Positions 13,054-25,980 of a DNA stretch of 64,000 bases are shown piece by piece. This stretch comes from Lytechinus variegatus (Eukaryota; Echinodermata; Echinoidea; Temnopleuroida; Toxopneustidae). Numbering within the stretch: position 1 is the stretch's first letter; each line of letters opens with the position of its first letter. The notes under the pieces were generated by a model. That model worked only from the letters and a program-made list of their open reading frames with translations. It ran no database searches and had not been told where the DNA came from. The DNA is taken from positions 6,430,501 to 6,494,500 of the forward strand of contig NC_054757.1 in the NCBI RefSeq assembly GCF_018143015.1, given 5' to 3'. A program made the position numbers and the translations under genes.

Positions 13054-13239
13054 CAGGGAAAAAATTAATAATTTATTTTCCAGGGCCATTTTTGAGCTCA
13101 CTAGCCCAAATATCCTAATTTGTGTTAAAGTTTACATTGGACCCTATATGAATTTCAGGGGCTCCATTTTAGTTTTCCAGGGCTCTTTAGGGCATTTCGG
13201 GGGCAAAATCGCCCCGAGCCCCCATGTATTTTTTCCCTG
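13054..13239. mobile_element. Non-autonomous hAT-type element with perfect 8-bp target duplication
   Basis: 186 bp. The ends are CAGGGAAAAAAT and its inverse ATTTTTTCCCTG. The flanking octamer TCATGAAC is duplicated exactly at 13046-13053 and 13240-13247. An 8-bp duplication and a CAGGG terminus are hAT hallmarks. No coding capacity. Confidence 0.9.
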
Positions 13240-14548
13240 TCATGAACTTACAGGAAAATTGCATGATTTCTGCCCCTACCTTTATAGGTGACAATTGAAA
13301 ACAGTGGACTTTAGCTAGTAAAGATTCACAAATTCCAACCAATTTCAGACTTTCAACTCAAATGGAATCAGCTCAAGGGATTCCGATTCAGCTTTTTACA
13401 ATCACTTCATTTTCAATTATCATGCATAATTTCATCAAAAATTTTAATGCTGTCAATCACTGTACATGGAATTTTTCATGTCTGCATTTTTTCTTGTTTG
13501 TATTTTTTTCAGGTTTTTGAACACTGAATCAGAATTTAAAAAAAAATCAATTTAATCAAACCTGCAATTGTCATCAAGAACATATACCCTTGCATGAAAT
13601 TTGGCCCCAACAATACATTATTTTAACAAATTAACAATTGATAGTCATTATTGCAGAGATCACACAACAGCCCGTTCCACAAAAATCATATCATTTTCTT
13701 CAAAAGCATATTTAAATGACAAAAAATTGTGGTGGATCTATTTCAACCACACTGAATCCACAGTCAAAGGCCTAGGCCTCATCTCACAAGGAGTTATGAT
13801 ACATACATATCGCACTCAAAATGGAGATTGATATCGATTCATGTGGTTAAGAGATGGGAATTTCATATTGATCCCGATTCGAGTGTAATTTGAATCAATC
13901 GCAAACTCTTTGTCATGTAGGTACCTTACCCAATATCATCAATGACCTAACAGGTTTATAAAGCATCACAAAGATATTAACCAAGGGCCCCCAGACAGCC
14001 ATGCTTGAAGCATAGTCGGCATGTATAGCTAAATAAGTTTTGACATACATCTGATGAGGAATTATCCCACTGATTGGCAGGATAGCCAGAAGTGAATCAT
14101 GACCCTAAAAAAGCTTCCAAAGAGAGTGAAAACTCCACAAACTGTTGTTATTGGCATGTGCAAATAGGGCCATCAAGCAAATTTACGAAAGGAGATTGAC
14201 TACACCATCACAATTCAATCATCTGCATTGAAACCAACAAGAATTTAATAATAGTTAAATCTTGTGCAATTTTGGAATCCTCTATAACCAGTTTTATTTA
14301 TTATGATGAGTCAGGTACTGGTAACCTCTAAAGATATCTGGCAAGTTCCAGACAAACTACTACCGTTTCAGTACTGACCACAAACAAAATTATCTTAGAT
14401 TCCCACATAAATCATTCCAACAAAAATGCAAGAAATTTGTACCTATCAATGCTTCACTTTCATCAAAAATCAAATGAATAAAACAATTTATAAGACAGAT
14501 AAAATATTAAAACTATTTCTGCCGCAGAGTCAGAAGGGCATTAACTTC

Positions 14549-15159
14549 TTAAAGGACAAGTCCACCCCAACGAAAACTTGATTTGAATAAAAAGAGAAAA
14601 ATTCAACAAGCATAACACTGAAAATTTCATCAAACTCGGATGTAAAATAAGAAAGTTATGGCATTTTATAGTTTCGCTTATTTTCAACAAAATAGTTATA
14701 TGAACGAGCCAGTTACATCCAAATGAGAAAGCTGATGACATCACTCACTCACTATTTCTTTTGTATTTTATTATATGAAATATGAAATATTTTTATTTTC
14801 TCGTCATTGTCATGTGAAATGAAGTTTCATTCCTCCCTGAACACGTGTGATTCCATTATTTTAACATTTTGTGCTTCAGGCAATGAGGTCCTAATCATCA
14901 AATTCGTAAAAATTGAAATATTGTATAATTCAAACAATAAAAAACAAAAGAAATAGTGAGTGAGTAACGTCATCGACTCTCTCATTTGGATGTAACTGGC
15001 TCGTTCATATAACTATTTTGTAGAAAATAAGCGAAACTTTGAAATGTCATAACTTTCTTATTTTACATCCGATTTTGATGAAATTTTCAGCATTGTGCTT
15101 GTCTGATTTTTCTCTATTGATTCAAATCAACATTTTTCTGAGGTGGACTTGACCTTTAA
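14549..15159 (-). mobile_element. TTAA-flanked foldback MITE, family A copy 2
   Basis: 611 bp, reversed relative to copy 1: it begins with the arm that reads AGGACAAGTCCACCCCAAC and ends with the AGGTCAAGTCCACCTCAG arm. TTAA is present at both edges. Its end lies about 100 bp from the exon at 15258, so it sits within the intron 3' of that exon. Confidence 0.92.
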
Positions 15160-15257
15160 AAGATCCAAGACCAACTTTTCTTAATTCACACAAACAACAT
15201 TGCACATCACTCCTTCTATCACTAAAAAAAGCACACATGAGTGCCGTAAGGACTTAC

Positions 15258-15464
15258 CGGTCCTGACTTCTCCTCCTTCTTGATCTCTGGAGACTTCTCC
15301 AACGCATGGAGCCCGTTGCACTTCCGGCTCGCATCCCCCGTCACGTGCCTGTCCTGGATGAGAGGCTTATGCGGCGCTGCCGTCACACGATTGGTCGTTG
15401 TATGCTGTGGCTGTTGCTGATGATGTTGTTGGTGTTGCTGTTGTGTTGTCTGGGGTGGAGTCCT
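15258..15464 (-). CDS. Internal coding exon, Gln/His/Thr-rich, of an unidentified minus-strand gene
   Basis: This is the best-supported exon here. On the minus strand an acceptor (TTATTTCCTACAG) opens a 207-base block that closes at a perfect donor (GACCG followed by GTAAGTCC). It is exactly 69 codons, phase 0 at both ends. The product begins RTPPQTTQQQ, continues through a His/Gln run with Thr repeats, then a mixed segment (PHKPLIQDRH, SRKCNGLHALEKSP) and a charged tail (EIKKEEKSGP). Composition is that of a disordered linker as seen in nuclear regulators and RNA-binding proteins, but no catalytic or DNA-binding motif is visible, so I name no function. The frame stays open for a few codons into the flanking introns, which is chance read-through. 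It fits in phase downstream of the 60-codon block at 31.5 kb, implying an intron of about 16 kb if they belong together. Confidence 0.78.
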
Positions 15465-18400
15465 CTGTAGGAAATAAGAGTTGTTTGAGAAAGTTACAGT
15501 GACTTCCACTGACCACATCCTTTGGTATCCTTTGGTAACGATGGGAGGCATCTTTAGGAATGTGCCTCTTTACCTTTTCTTCGTCAAAACAATTTTACAT
15601 CCAAGGGGAAATTCATTAAAAAACACACTAGTTACTTCAGACTGAACACCATGGTGCTCAAAATAAGATGAAATCCTTCAGAGGTATCACACAACATAAA
15701 CTGCTCTTTCCAGACACTGAAGATATCCACATGATAGCTCCTATGACCTTTGCTGGAAAAAGATGGGTATATGTTAATCTTAGAGTTGGTAAGAATAAAG
15801 TAGCTCAATATATTCCTTTGCTATGGCTAAATTTCTTCTTGGGTATAGCAAATGTGGAGAACATTGATGCACAAAGATCAACAAGATCTGTTAACAAATA
15901 GTTAAAAATCTTCTATAATGCATAGGCAGGTATGTGAGGTCACTGTATCAAGTTTATCTCAAAGAATATGCAACGCTGCCTTTGCCAAGTCCGTGAGAGA
16001 GAGCTTGCTGTATAAGCCATCATAGTATTAAAAACACAATAATTTTCTGCTCATGTAACGCAGCCTAAGCAATCAATAATAGCTTCGGCTTTCCTGATAT
16101 GCTTACATTACTCCTGCATATGAGTAATTGGAAGCAATTTTGACATTACTCCAAGCCAAGCTAATTGCTATTAGCAGCACTTCCGACAAAAATGTCCTGG
16201 ATTGTTTTTAAAAAAATTGTATGTATTTGAGAAGCGAGACTGTACATGAGTAATTTTCTTTATTAATTCACGACGATGTCCCTCGTTCCCCAAATAATGA
16301 TAGAAAGAAAGCAGCAGTATCTCTGCTGTGTCCTGGGATAGGGGTCCGGGTGTTGTTGGCAGAGATTGTTCAATCCATGAACACACTACCTTGGAGAGTT
16401 TACACGCGATGATGAGCAGATTTCTGGGAGAAAAGTGAATAATTACATTCCAAGGTTCCTGCAGACAACTTGCTAATGATCAATGGGAAGGACGTTTCTG
16501 GCAAAAAACACAAGACGCCAATCAAGACACCTCTATTACTTGGAGCATGAGAGAAAAATACACTGAAAAGTTTGTTCAACATAACCGCAAGTTCACAGGT
16601 GTAAAGAGGCCAATCATGGATTAGAAGTTAATTAAATAAATTAATAAGCTGCTTGAATAATCAATTGATTGTTCCTAATCATAATTATTCATAGCTGAGG
16701 AAACATCAAATAAAACATTCAGTAGAATGTTTGATAGATTTGAGGGATTCACCATGAAGCAGCAACAAAGAGTGATTTTGCTCTGGAGATTTAACATTGC
16801 CAAAAAAATGTTCTCTCTGCAACACAAAGGATCATTAAACTCATGTTCTAATCACGCTATGTCTACGCTTTCACACGCACAATGAACAGCACGTTTCAAG
16901 GGGAATCCAGCCCAAGGTGGCTATCACATTGTGTCAGGATTAATCGCTTAGTGACACAACCAGAAATCCCCTCTGAACAGCACATTAAATCCACGTAAGC
17001 TAGTAATCCACACTCTAACACATTTCAAAACAACGGTTGTCCCTTTGTCCTTCCAGCTACGATGAACCCTTTGACAATGAACCTTGCAAATGTAGCTCGA
17101 TATATATCCACTTAGCTCAAAATTGAAGATATGATGCTCAGGTCCCAACAGGTTACTTGCAGGGTAAAAGTTTGGCGAAGCACGATTCGGAGAAGTGAGT
17201 AGCAATTAATCATACGTTCAAAAATCACGTTTTCTGATGTTAGGTAGAGGAGGGGGATTAGGAGAGCGAGGGAACGAGAGATCCCGACAGGGTATGACGT
17301 TGACAATAGCATCAGCTGGTACGGTGAGGTTTGAGCCGCAATGTCAGGTGGTAGGCTGCAAAGCGAGATGATGAATGCAACACTATCTCTTTCTCTGCCA
17401 CTTTCCTAACTTTGATGACTCGTCAAAATGTTAAAAGGTTCTTACAAGAAGGAAAAAAAGACTTGAACATTTAACATTTACAGTGTCTACGAAGACGATT
17501 GGTTCATTTAATTACTCCTGATGACTAGTTCCGATTTAAAGGCACGGCATGCGACTTAATACAGCTTTTGCATTGGATTAGGCAGCGAGTAAGCATTTTT
17601 AGCCGTTCAGCCTCGAAACAAGGACAGGGTTTGATCCTAAATGTTTCTGAATGTGTGGAAGATCATCTATATTCAGCAATGAGTTGGCAATCTAATCACA
17701 GAACAGTTTTAACCGCATCATAGCCAGGAAGATACGATGATCTCACAATTTATGTCCCTGATAATTCCAATATAACTTGAATAGAAATGCTTGTCATTTC
17801 GAAATGGATATTTATCAGTGATTATTCAATTGTTAGATAGAATTACTGTTCAAAACCACCAAATTACATGAGTAAATCAAGTTCGTGATTCAGTTTCATG
17901 TGTCACGTGAACAGGAGAATCTCCAAAACGATCAATGCTCTACAAAGATAGGTCAACCGTGAAATACTCCATAACTTGTGCTGCTGGAATCAGGAGTTCA
18001 ACAACCATCATTGATAGTTCATAGACTTGCAAGAGCTTCCTGTAATACCTCCTTGATATCGTTCCCATATCTCAGATGACTTGAAGATTATCCTCCGTGA
18101 CATACTTCAATGTTTCATCCTTCGCATAATCAACATCTCCGAGAGCCGTAATAAACTCCTTCAGTAAAACATTCCAAATGGTTCCGTTTTCGATGAATTA
18201 GGCCTCGAAGAGAAGAGAAGAGACATCAGACAGAATTTTGTGGCGAAGTAGATTCACCCATCGGGAAAGAAAGATGAAGAGCAAAGTCCTTAGGTCTTCT
18301 TCTTGTCTCCACGAGTGTCCAGGGAAATGTTACCAAGATTTTTTTGCTGCAAAATGCAAAATCCTGGCTACAAACTCGAGGTATATGATGAAATCAGTAG

Positions 18401-19235
18401 CGAGAGTGTCTACGAAAACAGCATGAGTAACGGGAAATTTCCATATTAAGATCCGACATCCTCAGTCCCCTAATAGGCCTGTTATTGGTTTGTTCTGTCC
18501 GATTTTTGACTGTCTTCAAGTAATTGTGAAGAAGGAAAGGAGTAGTCTTGTGTTGCTTCCCTGAAGACCTTACTGCATGTTGTTCTTTCTTCTTATTTTT
18601 TTTTTGGGGGGGGTGTCACTTCTTTTAAACGATTTTACTTTTTATTCATTTCCATCATGTCAGAATGACAATATTTACAAGATATCAACAATGATGCACT
18701 ATAAAGAAATAATCAAGTTTTGTTCAGTCATTTCAGCCTAATAATCATTTGTCATATACATGTAGTTCTACTTAAAATACATTTAAAAAGAAATATTGGA
18801 GCAAATTATTGAATTTAGCACTACATTTCCACATCTAATTTTTACACATTGCCACAAACTTTCTTTTGATTTATCATAATGAACATTAAAGTGAATTCAA
18901 TAAAGTCAATTTATGAATAATGGTGAAAGGCAATGGGAATGATATTTACCCCCCCATACTTATTACCTCTTCAATGGACACAACTTACAAGTGTTTTCTT
19001 GACTGATCAAGAGAAAGAAGCTAATTAAAATCACTTGTGCTCCCTTCTTGTAAAGGCCTGTAATCCAAGACCATGTTAGCTGATAGTGATTGGTTCAGGA
19101 AGGAAAATTAGGAAAAAGGTTGGAGGAGGGAGGGGCATCTTTAGGAAGGGTGCTCTAATAGTAATACCCAAAACTCATTTTAATAGGTCACATTCTGACG
19201 TCAACCTCTGGTAGTCATATGCATTCATACTCATG
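15465..19235. other. Presumed intron sequence without recognised genes
   Basis: If the exon at 15258 is joined to the one at 31547, this is the downstream end of their intron. Composition at 16.1-18.4 kb is less AT-rich in patches; ORFs are short and unsupported. A relic of family B ends is near 16898. Confidence 0.45.
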
Positions 19236-19679
19236 GAGGCCATTCTCATTACGCTTTCTAAAACTAGTTTACTGGAAGCCGATTCAGGAAACCAGTTTGG
19301 AAGCTTTGCTAGCGTTCCCACTTGATCACACGAAAGTGGTTTTCAAAATCACTTCACGTAAAGCGCTCTTGTTGCTATGGAAACACTCTCAGTGGGGTGA
19401 CACGTTTCGCACGAAATTCGAAACCGCAGCATGGTCATTCTACACCTGTCGTGTGGAGTAGCGGGCGCAAAATTTGCAAAGATCGCTTTCCGAAGAACGG
19501 TTGTGTCCTCACTTACGCTAAAACCGTTTAATGAGGCAAAGCGATCTTGAAAACTACATAGCGAGGTGGTTTTCCAAACTGGTTTAGAAGATCGCTTCCA
19601 AGACCGCTTTGACCGTTCTCACTACACGCTAAACTAGTTTCCAGTAAACTAGTTTTAGGAGCATAGTGAGAACAGCCTC
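19236..19679. mobile_element. Foldback DNA element
   Basis: About 444 bp. The ends pair as GAGGCCATTCTCATTACG and GAGGCTGTTCTCACTATG (the latter read on the minus strand), then share CTAAAACTAGTTTACTGG. The flanking duplication is unclear. Overlapping ORFs at 19219 and 19322 fall inside it and are spurious. Confidence 0.85.
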
Positions 19680-19785
19680 ATAGAGAGTGGATAGTATAAA
19701 AAAAAAACCTTCATAGGATATTCATATGCCATTACAGCTCCACGAATTCTAAGAACTTAGTTTCAATTACAGATCAATTTAGTAT

Positions 19786-20187
19786 TTAAAGAGAAATTCC
19801 AGTAGTTGCAGTATACACTGATTTCATGAGAAAGTCTGTAGATCCAGTCTTAATTGTCAGTATATCATCGAGGATCTAGATCTGGTACTGTTACATTAAC
19901 TGAACTTTGTGAAATCTTGAAATCTACGCTGAAAAATGTTCACGCCGAAGATCCCCAACACAGATAAGCGCACGTGGGACAATGTATAATTATTGCATAG
20001 GGCGTCGGCCCGACGCCCTACCCGATTCCTGTGCTTATTTGCTGATCTCTCAGCAATTACACAATTTCTTCCAGAATTCTTTGGCACATGCGTTTTATTT
20101 ATACAAACAGACACTTTGGTGGTCATTTCATTGGATTCTGTATGAACTCATTTTGATATCGTTACCAAAACTAGCATTTACCTTTAA
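19786..20187 (+). mobile_element. TTAA-flanked element, family H copy 1
   Basis: 402 bp between TTAA at 19786 and TTAA at 20184. Ends read TTAAAGAGAAATTCCAGTAG and, inverted, TTAAAGGTAAATGCTAG. An almost perfect 19-base palindrome (GGGCGTCGG, C, CCGACGCCC) sits near the middle at about 20000. The ORFs within it recur in the other copies and are not genes. Confidence 0.85.
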
Positions 20188-20683
20188 GCCTTATTTCCTT
20201 GCTCTAAGCCCCCCCAAAAAAAAACACACACCCTCCTCTCCACTTGCTCCTGCCCACATCATATCTTCCTTCAAATCCATATAAAAGAAGTGATCCCAAA
20301 CCCTTTTTGCTTTCTTTTCTTCAAGATGGTATTTCTCCAAGAGGGGCTCTTGTGCGACACATGAAAAAAAGGGGATGATTTCGCAAATTTTCTCATTGGA
20401 CAGAATTACAGTCCGGAGACACGGACAGGAAGGGATGAATTGTCCCCATTGCAGATGTCTTGGATGACAGTCAAACGGCAATTTTACATGAATTTACAAG
20501 ATGACTAACGGTGTATCAAGGACTCGACTGGTTTCTTCCATATTTCTTTTAGTCACAACAAGGTCAACAACAACAACAAAACCCTAAAGTTTACACCCTA
20601 TTCACAACTTTCAATGTTTTAATACCCCCTTATTATTAATTCCAGGTAAATAAATCCATACCAATATTGAGAGAAATATACCC

Positions 20684-21294
20684 TTAAAGGTCAAGTCCAC
20701 CTCAGAAAAATGTTGATTTGAATCAATAGAGAAAAATCAGACAAGCACAATGCTGAAGATTTTATCAAAATCAGATGTAAAATAAGAAAGTTATGACATT
20801 TCAAAGTTTCGCTTATTTTTAACAAAATAGTTATATGAACGAGCCAGTTACATCCAAATGAGAGAGTTGATGATGTCACTCACTCACTATTTCTTTTGTT
20901 TTTTATTGTTTGAATTATACAATATTTCAATTTTTACGAATTTGACGATTAGGACCTCCTTGCCTGAAGCACAAAATGTTAAAATAATGGAATCACACGT
21001 GTTCAGGGAGGAATGAAACTTCATTTCATATGACAATGACGAGAAGATAAAAAAATTCATATTTCAAACAATAAAAACAAAAGAAATAGTGAGTGAATGA
21101 CATCATCGAATCTCTCATTTGGATGTAGCTGGCTCGTTCATATAACTGTTTTTGTGAAATGAAGCGAAATATTTGAAATGTCACAACTTTCTTATTTTAC
21201 ATCTGATTTTGATGAAATTTTCAGTGTTATGCTTGTTGAATTTTTCTCTTTTTATTCAAATCAAGTTTTTTGTTGGGGTGGACTTGTCCTTTAA
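20684..21294 (+). mobile_element. TTAA-flanked foldback MITE, family A copy 3
   Basis: 611 bp, same orientation as copy 1, TTAA at both edges, with the same arms and the same AT-rich core. The right arm has small substitutions and indels. Confidence 0.92.
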
Positions 21295-22316
21295 TAAACT
21301 TGATTGAAACATACCCTATTTCAGTGGTGAAACCTGCACTGGACAATATCACATTTGCAAATCATGGTTACAATTACCCTCAATAAATTTCATTTACAAT
21401 TAAACAAATCAAAAACAAAATATAAAAAATACTAAAAACACTGGTACGAATAGGACTCAAGGAAATGAGTAATGGAGTATGAAACAGATCACTTGACTGT
21501 AATCAATAACGACTGGAAAATACCTTCAAAGGGAGACCACTTTGTATCAATTTCATCCACTTCACTATAGCATTTCAGAGAAGCATCTTAAGTAAGCTAC
21601 AGGCAGTCACTTTTTCCTACTTTATTTCGTTTTTGGCATTTTTATTCTTATGAATAACTTCTCAAAAATTATCCCAAATTGATGGAAAGATGAAGAGGTT
21701 TTGTGCAATTGAGGATATAGGGTTCTTTATTAGGGTTTCTGACATGAAGTTGCCAATTTGATACTCTGACACAGTAAGGGCTTAGCATCACGATTGCATG
21801 TACGAAACAGACCCTTACAAGCTTCAAAACTCCAAGGGCAGGAAGTAGCATTCATTTTACAAGGCCTTTTTACAAGGCCATGCGTATCATATTCGGCACG
21901 AGGGAATCCGCAGCTCAGAGATGATTTTCATATTTTGTTATATTGTATGCTTAGAGGCAAGAGGGCAATAGTAAATGCTATTCAACCCAGTGATTATGCC
22001 CTTTTAGCTCTGAATTGAGGATATATCATCAAGGATGTGATCCTACGTGGAGAGAGAAAGTTAGAGAGGGAGAGAAGTGTTGCATGTGCTGACATTTGTT
22101 TTAATGACTGGGCTGGGCCGGGAACCTACTGAATTCAAATGAAAAATCAAAGTTATATATCTATTTTATTTTCCAATAAACATGCTTGCTGCAAAGTTTT
22201 ATAATGAATTCCAGGCTCATAAATATCACCGCTTCACTAATATCATGTAGTTAGCTACAGCATATGCATGCATGATGAAAGGAATGAAGGAATGAACAAA
22301 TAAAGACACAAATTTA
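21295..22316. other. Unassigned sequence
   Basis: Overlapping small ORFs on both strands near 21.7-22.0 kb lack coding character. The stretches 22715-23055 and 24064-24579 are likewise without recognised features. Confidence 0.45.
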
Positions 22317-22714
22317 GGGCCGTCTGCACTATCCCAAGTTTTCAAATTAGCGCACTATTTCTGATCCGGCAAATTATCCCGATCTGAAAAATCTCGAGAT
22401 TATTTGCAATGGAGACGCAATTATCACGCTAGTTCGTAGGATTAATCTCGAGATTGCAATCCCATGTCAACTTTGATTATTTGCAAAATAGCTCGCAATT
22501 TTACGAATTATCGCGCTAATTCGTAGGTGCAGACACACTCGGGATTATTTATTAACGGTGTCAGACCATAATGCATCGATGCCTTGCTCGAGCAGGAATT
22601 GCTCTTCTTGCGATGGTGGAGACAGGTTTTCTTGAATCTCGAGATTAATCGCGAAGAGGGCCAATCGGGCTAAAATCTCGAGATTGAGCAAACTGGGGAT
22701 GGTGCAGCACCGCC
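22317..22714. mobile_element. DNA element with GGGCCGTCTGCAC ends, family E copy 1
   Basis: 398 bp, starting GGGCCGTCTGCACTATCCC and ending GGGGATGGTGCAGCACCGCC. Flanking triplets are TTA and TCA, consistent with a mutated 3-bp duplication. Inside are repeated ATCTCGAGATTAAT words. The minus-strand frame here recurs in the 60 kb copy (ALFAINLEIQE / LFAINLEIQE), so it is either a relic of a coding region or shared non-coding sequence. Confidence 0.83.
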
Positions 22715-23128
22715 TCATGTGAGTTTTCACCAGCAGTGTTTGATGACCATCATGTTTCGAAATTATGATTGTGCAGTGTGAATGACCCCACGGCATATGA
22801 ACTAGTCATGGACTTTGAAAGATAGAAAGGCAAGCTGTGGTGCAATAAGAAGAGAAGTTAATTGGTTGTGAGGCGAGGTGGACAGACATATGGCCCAGGT
22901 GATCCGATCAGCAATGTCACAGACAGCTAAAGGATAAGAGAAAAGAATATGCTTTCAAGAATAAAACTTTGTATGCATGCCATGTTTATGTGAGAGAGAA
23001 AAGAGAAATGGAGGAGGAATAAATGAACTAATCATTTTGAGATATCAGAGGAGAAATCGTCTTAAACATGACTCTAATTACCCATGCTGCACACTCAAGC
23101 TTTCATTCTATCGATTGCCTAAGTCATA

Positions 23129-23265
23129 TGAACCTTACAATAGGTTTTTCAAATAGTTAAATAGTTGTTTAAAATCTTAAACAACAAAGTTTCAATTCGT
23201 AATATTGAATTCTCAATGAATTAAGCATGTTTGTTTAAACTGTTAAACAACTACTGTAAGGTTCA
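23129..23265. mobile_element. Short TA-flanked MITE
   Basis: 137 bp with ends TGAACCTTACA and TGTAAGGTTCA and TA on each side. GTTTAAA and TTTAAAC words mirror each other inside. It lies at the edge of a sequence block duplicated at 27.8 kb. Confidence 0.83.
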
Positions 23266-23563
23266 TAGAGTAGACCGCATTGTAAATTTTAAACAACATT
23301 TTGTACTAACTAGAAAAGCAAACAAAACAGATACACCAGACTAACGATTGCTGTAACATCTTGGCCATGAAGCGCTCTCCCTCGCGTCAAGATCTGAATT
23401 AGATTTCAACGCACGGCAGGGAGTAATAAGTTTTAATGTCTTCAGGAAAGTGTGGGCTTGGCTAGCTAATGATATCCAATTTGTTTTTAATTTTTCATGG
23501 TTAGGGAACAGATCCCTGAAGGTTTCGCCTCCCATGATAGTCAAAGATTGCATATGTCTCTAA

Positions 23564-24060
23564 GGCCGTGTTTATGCTTCCACTTTTCAGGCCAGAATCA
23601 GCGTTTCCAAACGTTATTAGTCCAAAACACGGTTGCGTCCATGCTCACTTTCATTTAAACGCTGTTTCAAAATTCTGATCTTAAACTCACAAAAAGGTGC
23701 GTTTGTAAACGTCGTTTGACCAGAATCAGGCTTTCTGGGAAGTATAAACAGAACCACGATCGTAAACGTGTTTAAATGACGTCATTTGGTACATGCTTCC
23801 GGTGAGATGAAAATCTGCGGGCAAATACAGTCATATTGCTCCATGTTCAATGTAATAAAAAACAATCGGAAAAAAAACTTTCGAAAAAAGGCACGCTCAA
23901 TTTGACCTCGCTTTACGATGCGAAGCCAGCCGGAGATCATGATTTGCTCTCAAAAGTTAAGCATAAACAGCACTCCCAGAACCATGTTTACGATCGGCGT
24001 TTTGAATCGACGTTTAAAATCGCTGATTCTGTCCTCACAATGGAAGCATAAACACACCCC
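23564..24060. mobile_element. Harbinger-like non-autonomous element with TAA duplication
   Basis: 497 bp with ends GGCCGTGTTTATGCTTCCA and TGGAAGCATAAACACACCCC. The trinucleotide TAA is duplicated at 23561-23563 and 24061-24063. A 3-bp duplication of this kind fits PIF/Harbinger elements. ORFs at 23836 and 23918 overlap in two frames and are not genes. Confidence 0.85.
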
Positions 24061-24579
24061 TAATTCAACTGACACTGACAACCCAATTCTTCCATTCCTA
24101 TACGTTAAATAGAGGTTTCAAGAAGGGTATGTATTAATCTGCCACTTAAGGGTGTGGGGTAGAAAAATTATCTTTCTAGTGGAAATAAAGAGATAGTTGG
24201 CATTATTACACATCAATTTACAATATATGAAATTTTATAGGGTATGTATATTTCTTCAAAAGATAGAATAAAGAGAAAAAGACAAGAGTGACTGCTACTG
24301 AATATAGTATACCCCACCCCCTCCAATCCTACAAAAAATAATATACACTTAAACATTACTTCATTCTGCAAATAAGTAAATTATCATAATCTGATGTGTT
24401 TCACGAGGAGCTAAGTGTGACTTTGGATTCATGCTTAAGTGTTCATGGGGACATGCTATTTAATATATGAACTCATTGATGAATAAGCAGAAAGGAACAC
24501 ATCTATTGAGTACGATCAGATCTGACCACTACAACGGTGCCTTATATATGTGCAACTGGGAATTCAATGAAGTTTTTTT

Positions 24580-24981
24580 GAAAGGTAAATGCCAGTTTTG
24601 GTAACGATATCAAAATTAGTTCGTACAGAATCCAATGAAATGACCACCAAAGTGTCTGTTTGTATAAATGAAACATATGTGCCAAAGGATTCTGGAAGAA
24701 ATTGTGTAATTGCTGAGGAATCAGCAAATAAGCACAGGATTCGGGTCAAGCGTCGGGCCCGACATTCAAAGCAATGATTATACACTGTCACATGTGCGCT
24801 TGTCTGTGTTGGTGATCTTCAGTGTGAACATTTTTCAGCGTAGATTTCAAGATTTCACAAAGTTCAGTTTGTGTAACTGTACCAGATCTAGATCCCCGAT
24901 GATATACTGACAATTAAGCCTTGTTTTACAGACTTTCTCATGAAATCAGTGTTTACTGAATCTACCGGCATTTCTCTTTAA
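24580..24981 (-). mobile_element. TTAA-flanked element, family H copy 2
   Basis: About 400 bp, inverted relative to copy 1. The right edge keeps TTAA (24978-24981); the left edge reads TTGAAAGG, so one TTAA has decayed by a base change. Confidence 0.82.
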
Positions 24982-25593
24982 GTCACACAAACTCTTCGTA
25001 AAATATTTCCCACCTCGTTTCATATATCTTCCCTTTCTGCTCAAAGTGTAAAATTTTTTCCGGGGACAATTTCTGTGAGAGAATCTCTCTGACCAAGCGG
25101 ACGTCTTTGGTTTTTATATTGGCCAATTTCAATAATACACATATGGTTAAATATTTATATTGTTTTACATTTATAAACTACCACAGAGCATGTGGATAGG
25201 GACAAATATTCTCCAATGTACGGCGCAGGGACAAGTCCCGGGTTGATTCTCTTACGTCAGCGAAAGAAGCTGATTGTTGCACCATATGGTACGATAACTC
25301 GTTGATTGAAAATGGGGTCAATTTGTTGCCAATTTTAGAATGATAATATGAACATCATATAGGGATCTGCGACCCCTTTGACGCTGTGGATATAAATTAA
25401 TTCAGTGACAATAACTTTTGCGGGAGCCTGAGGATCGTGAACACTTGGTAATGCATGGATGATTGAAGCAAATATTGCAATGTACAATGACGTATATGAA
25501 TCACAATCAACATTTTTCTTTCTTTCTTTAATCATTCCATGGTTCAGCCATTGTAATTCATTGCAGATAACATCATTTTTATCCATATATTCA

Positions 25594-25980
25594 TTAAAGG
25601 TATTGTTTAACTTTGTGAGCAGCCGATTTAAAAAATTCTCAAACCAAGATGAAACATGTGTATAAGTGCATGTATTAGAACTAATAAACCCTGAAAACAA
25701 CCATTATTGAGAATGAAAAGCTAAAACTACAAGGCAAACACCGATTTTGTAAATAGGTGTCTTATGGACGCCTAACTACTACACATAAGTGTATGGGATG
25801 AAATTAAAATGGTGTTTCCGGTCACTATATATTTCAATTTTTGAAGCATTAAATACTAATTTTCGAATGCAATTTTTTTCTGGGCTTCATTTTTGTAACA
25901 TATCACAGACACAGGTGACAAGTGTGACCTTCTAGCTCAGATTTTTTAAAAGTCAAACCAATGTTAACCAATCACTTTAA
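25594..25980 (+). mobile_element. TTAA-flanked element, family I copy 2
   Basis: 387 bp, TTAA at both edges, starting TTAAAGGTATTGTTTAAC and ending ACCAATCACTTTAA. Closely similar along its length to 5193-5548, with a short extra stretch near 25870-25895. Confidence 0.85.

Noticed and set aside
19896..20284. Overlapping ORFs with recurring IQTDTLVVISLDSV-like peptides at 20.0, 24.6 and 41.0 kb
   Set aside because: All lie inside family H elements and are open on both strands in the same place.
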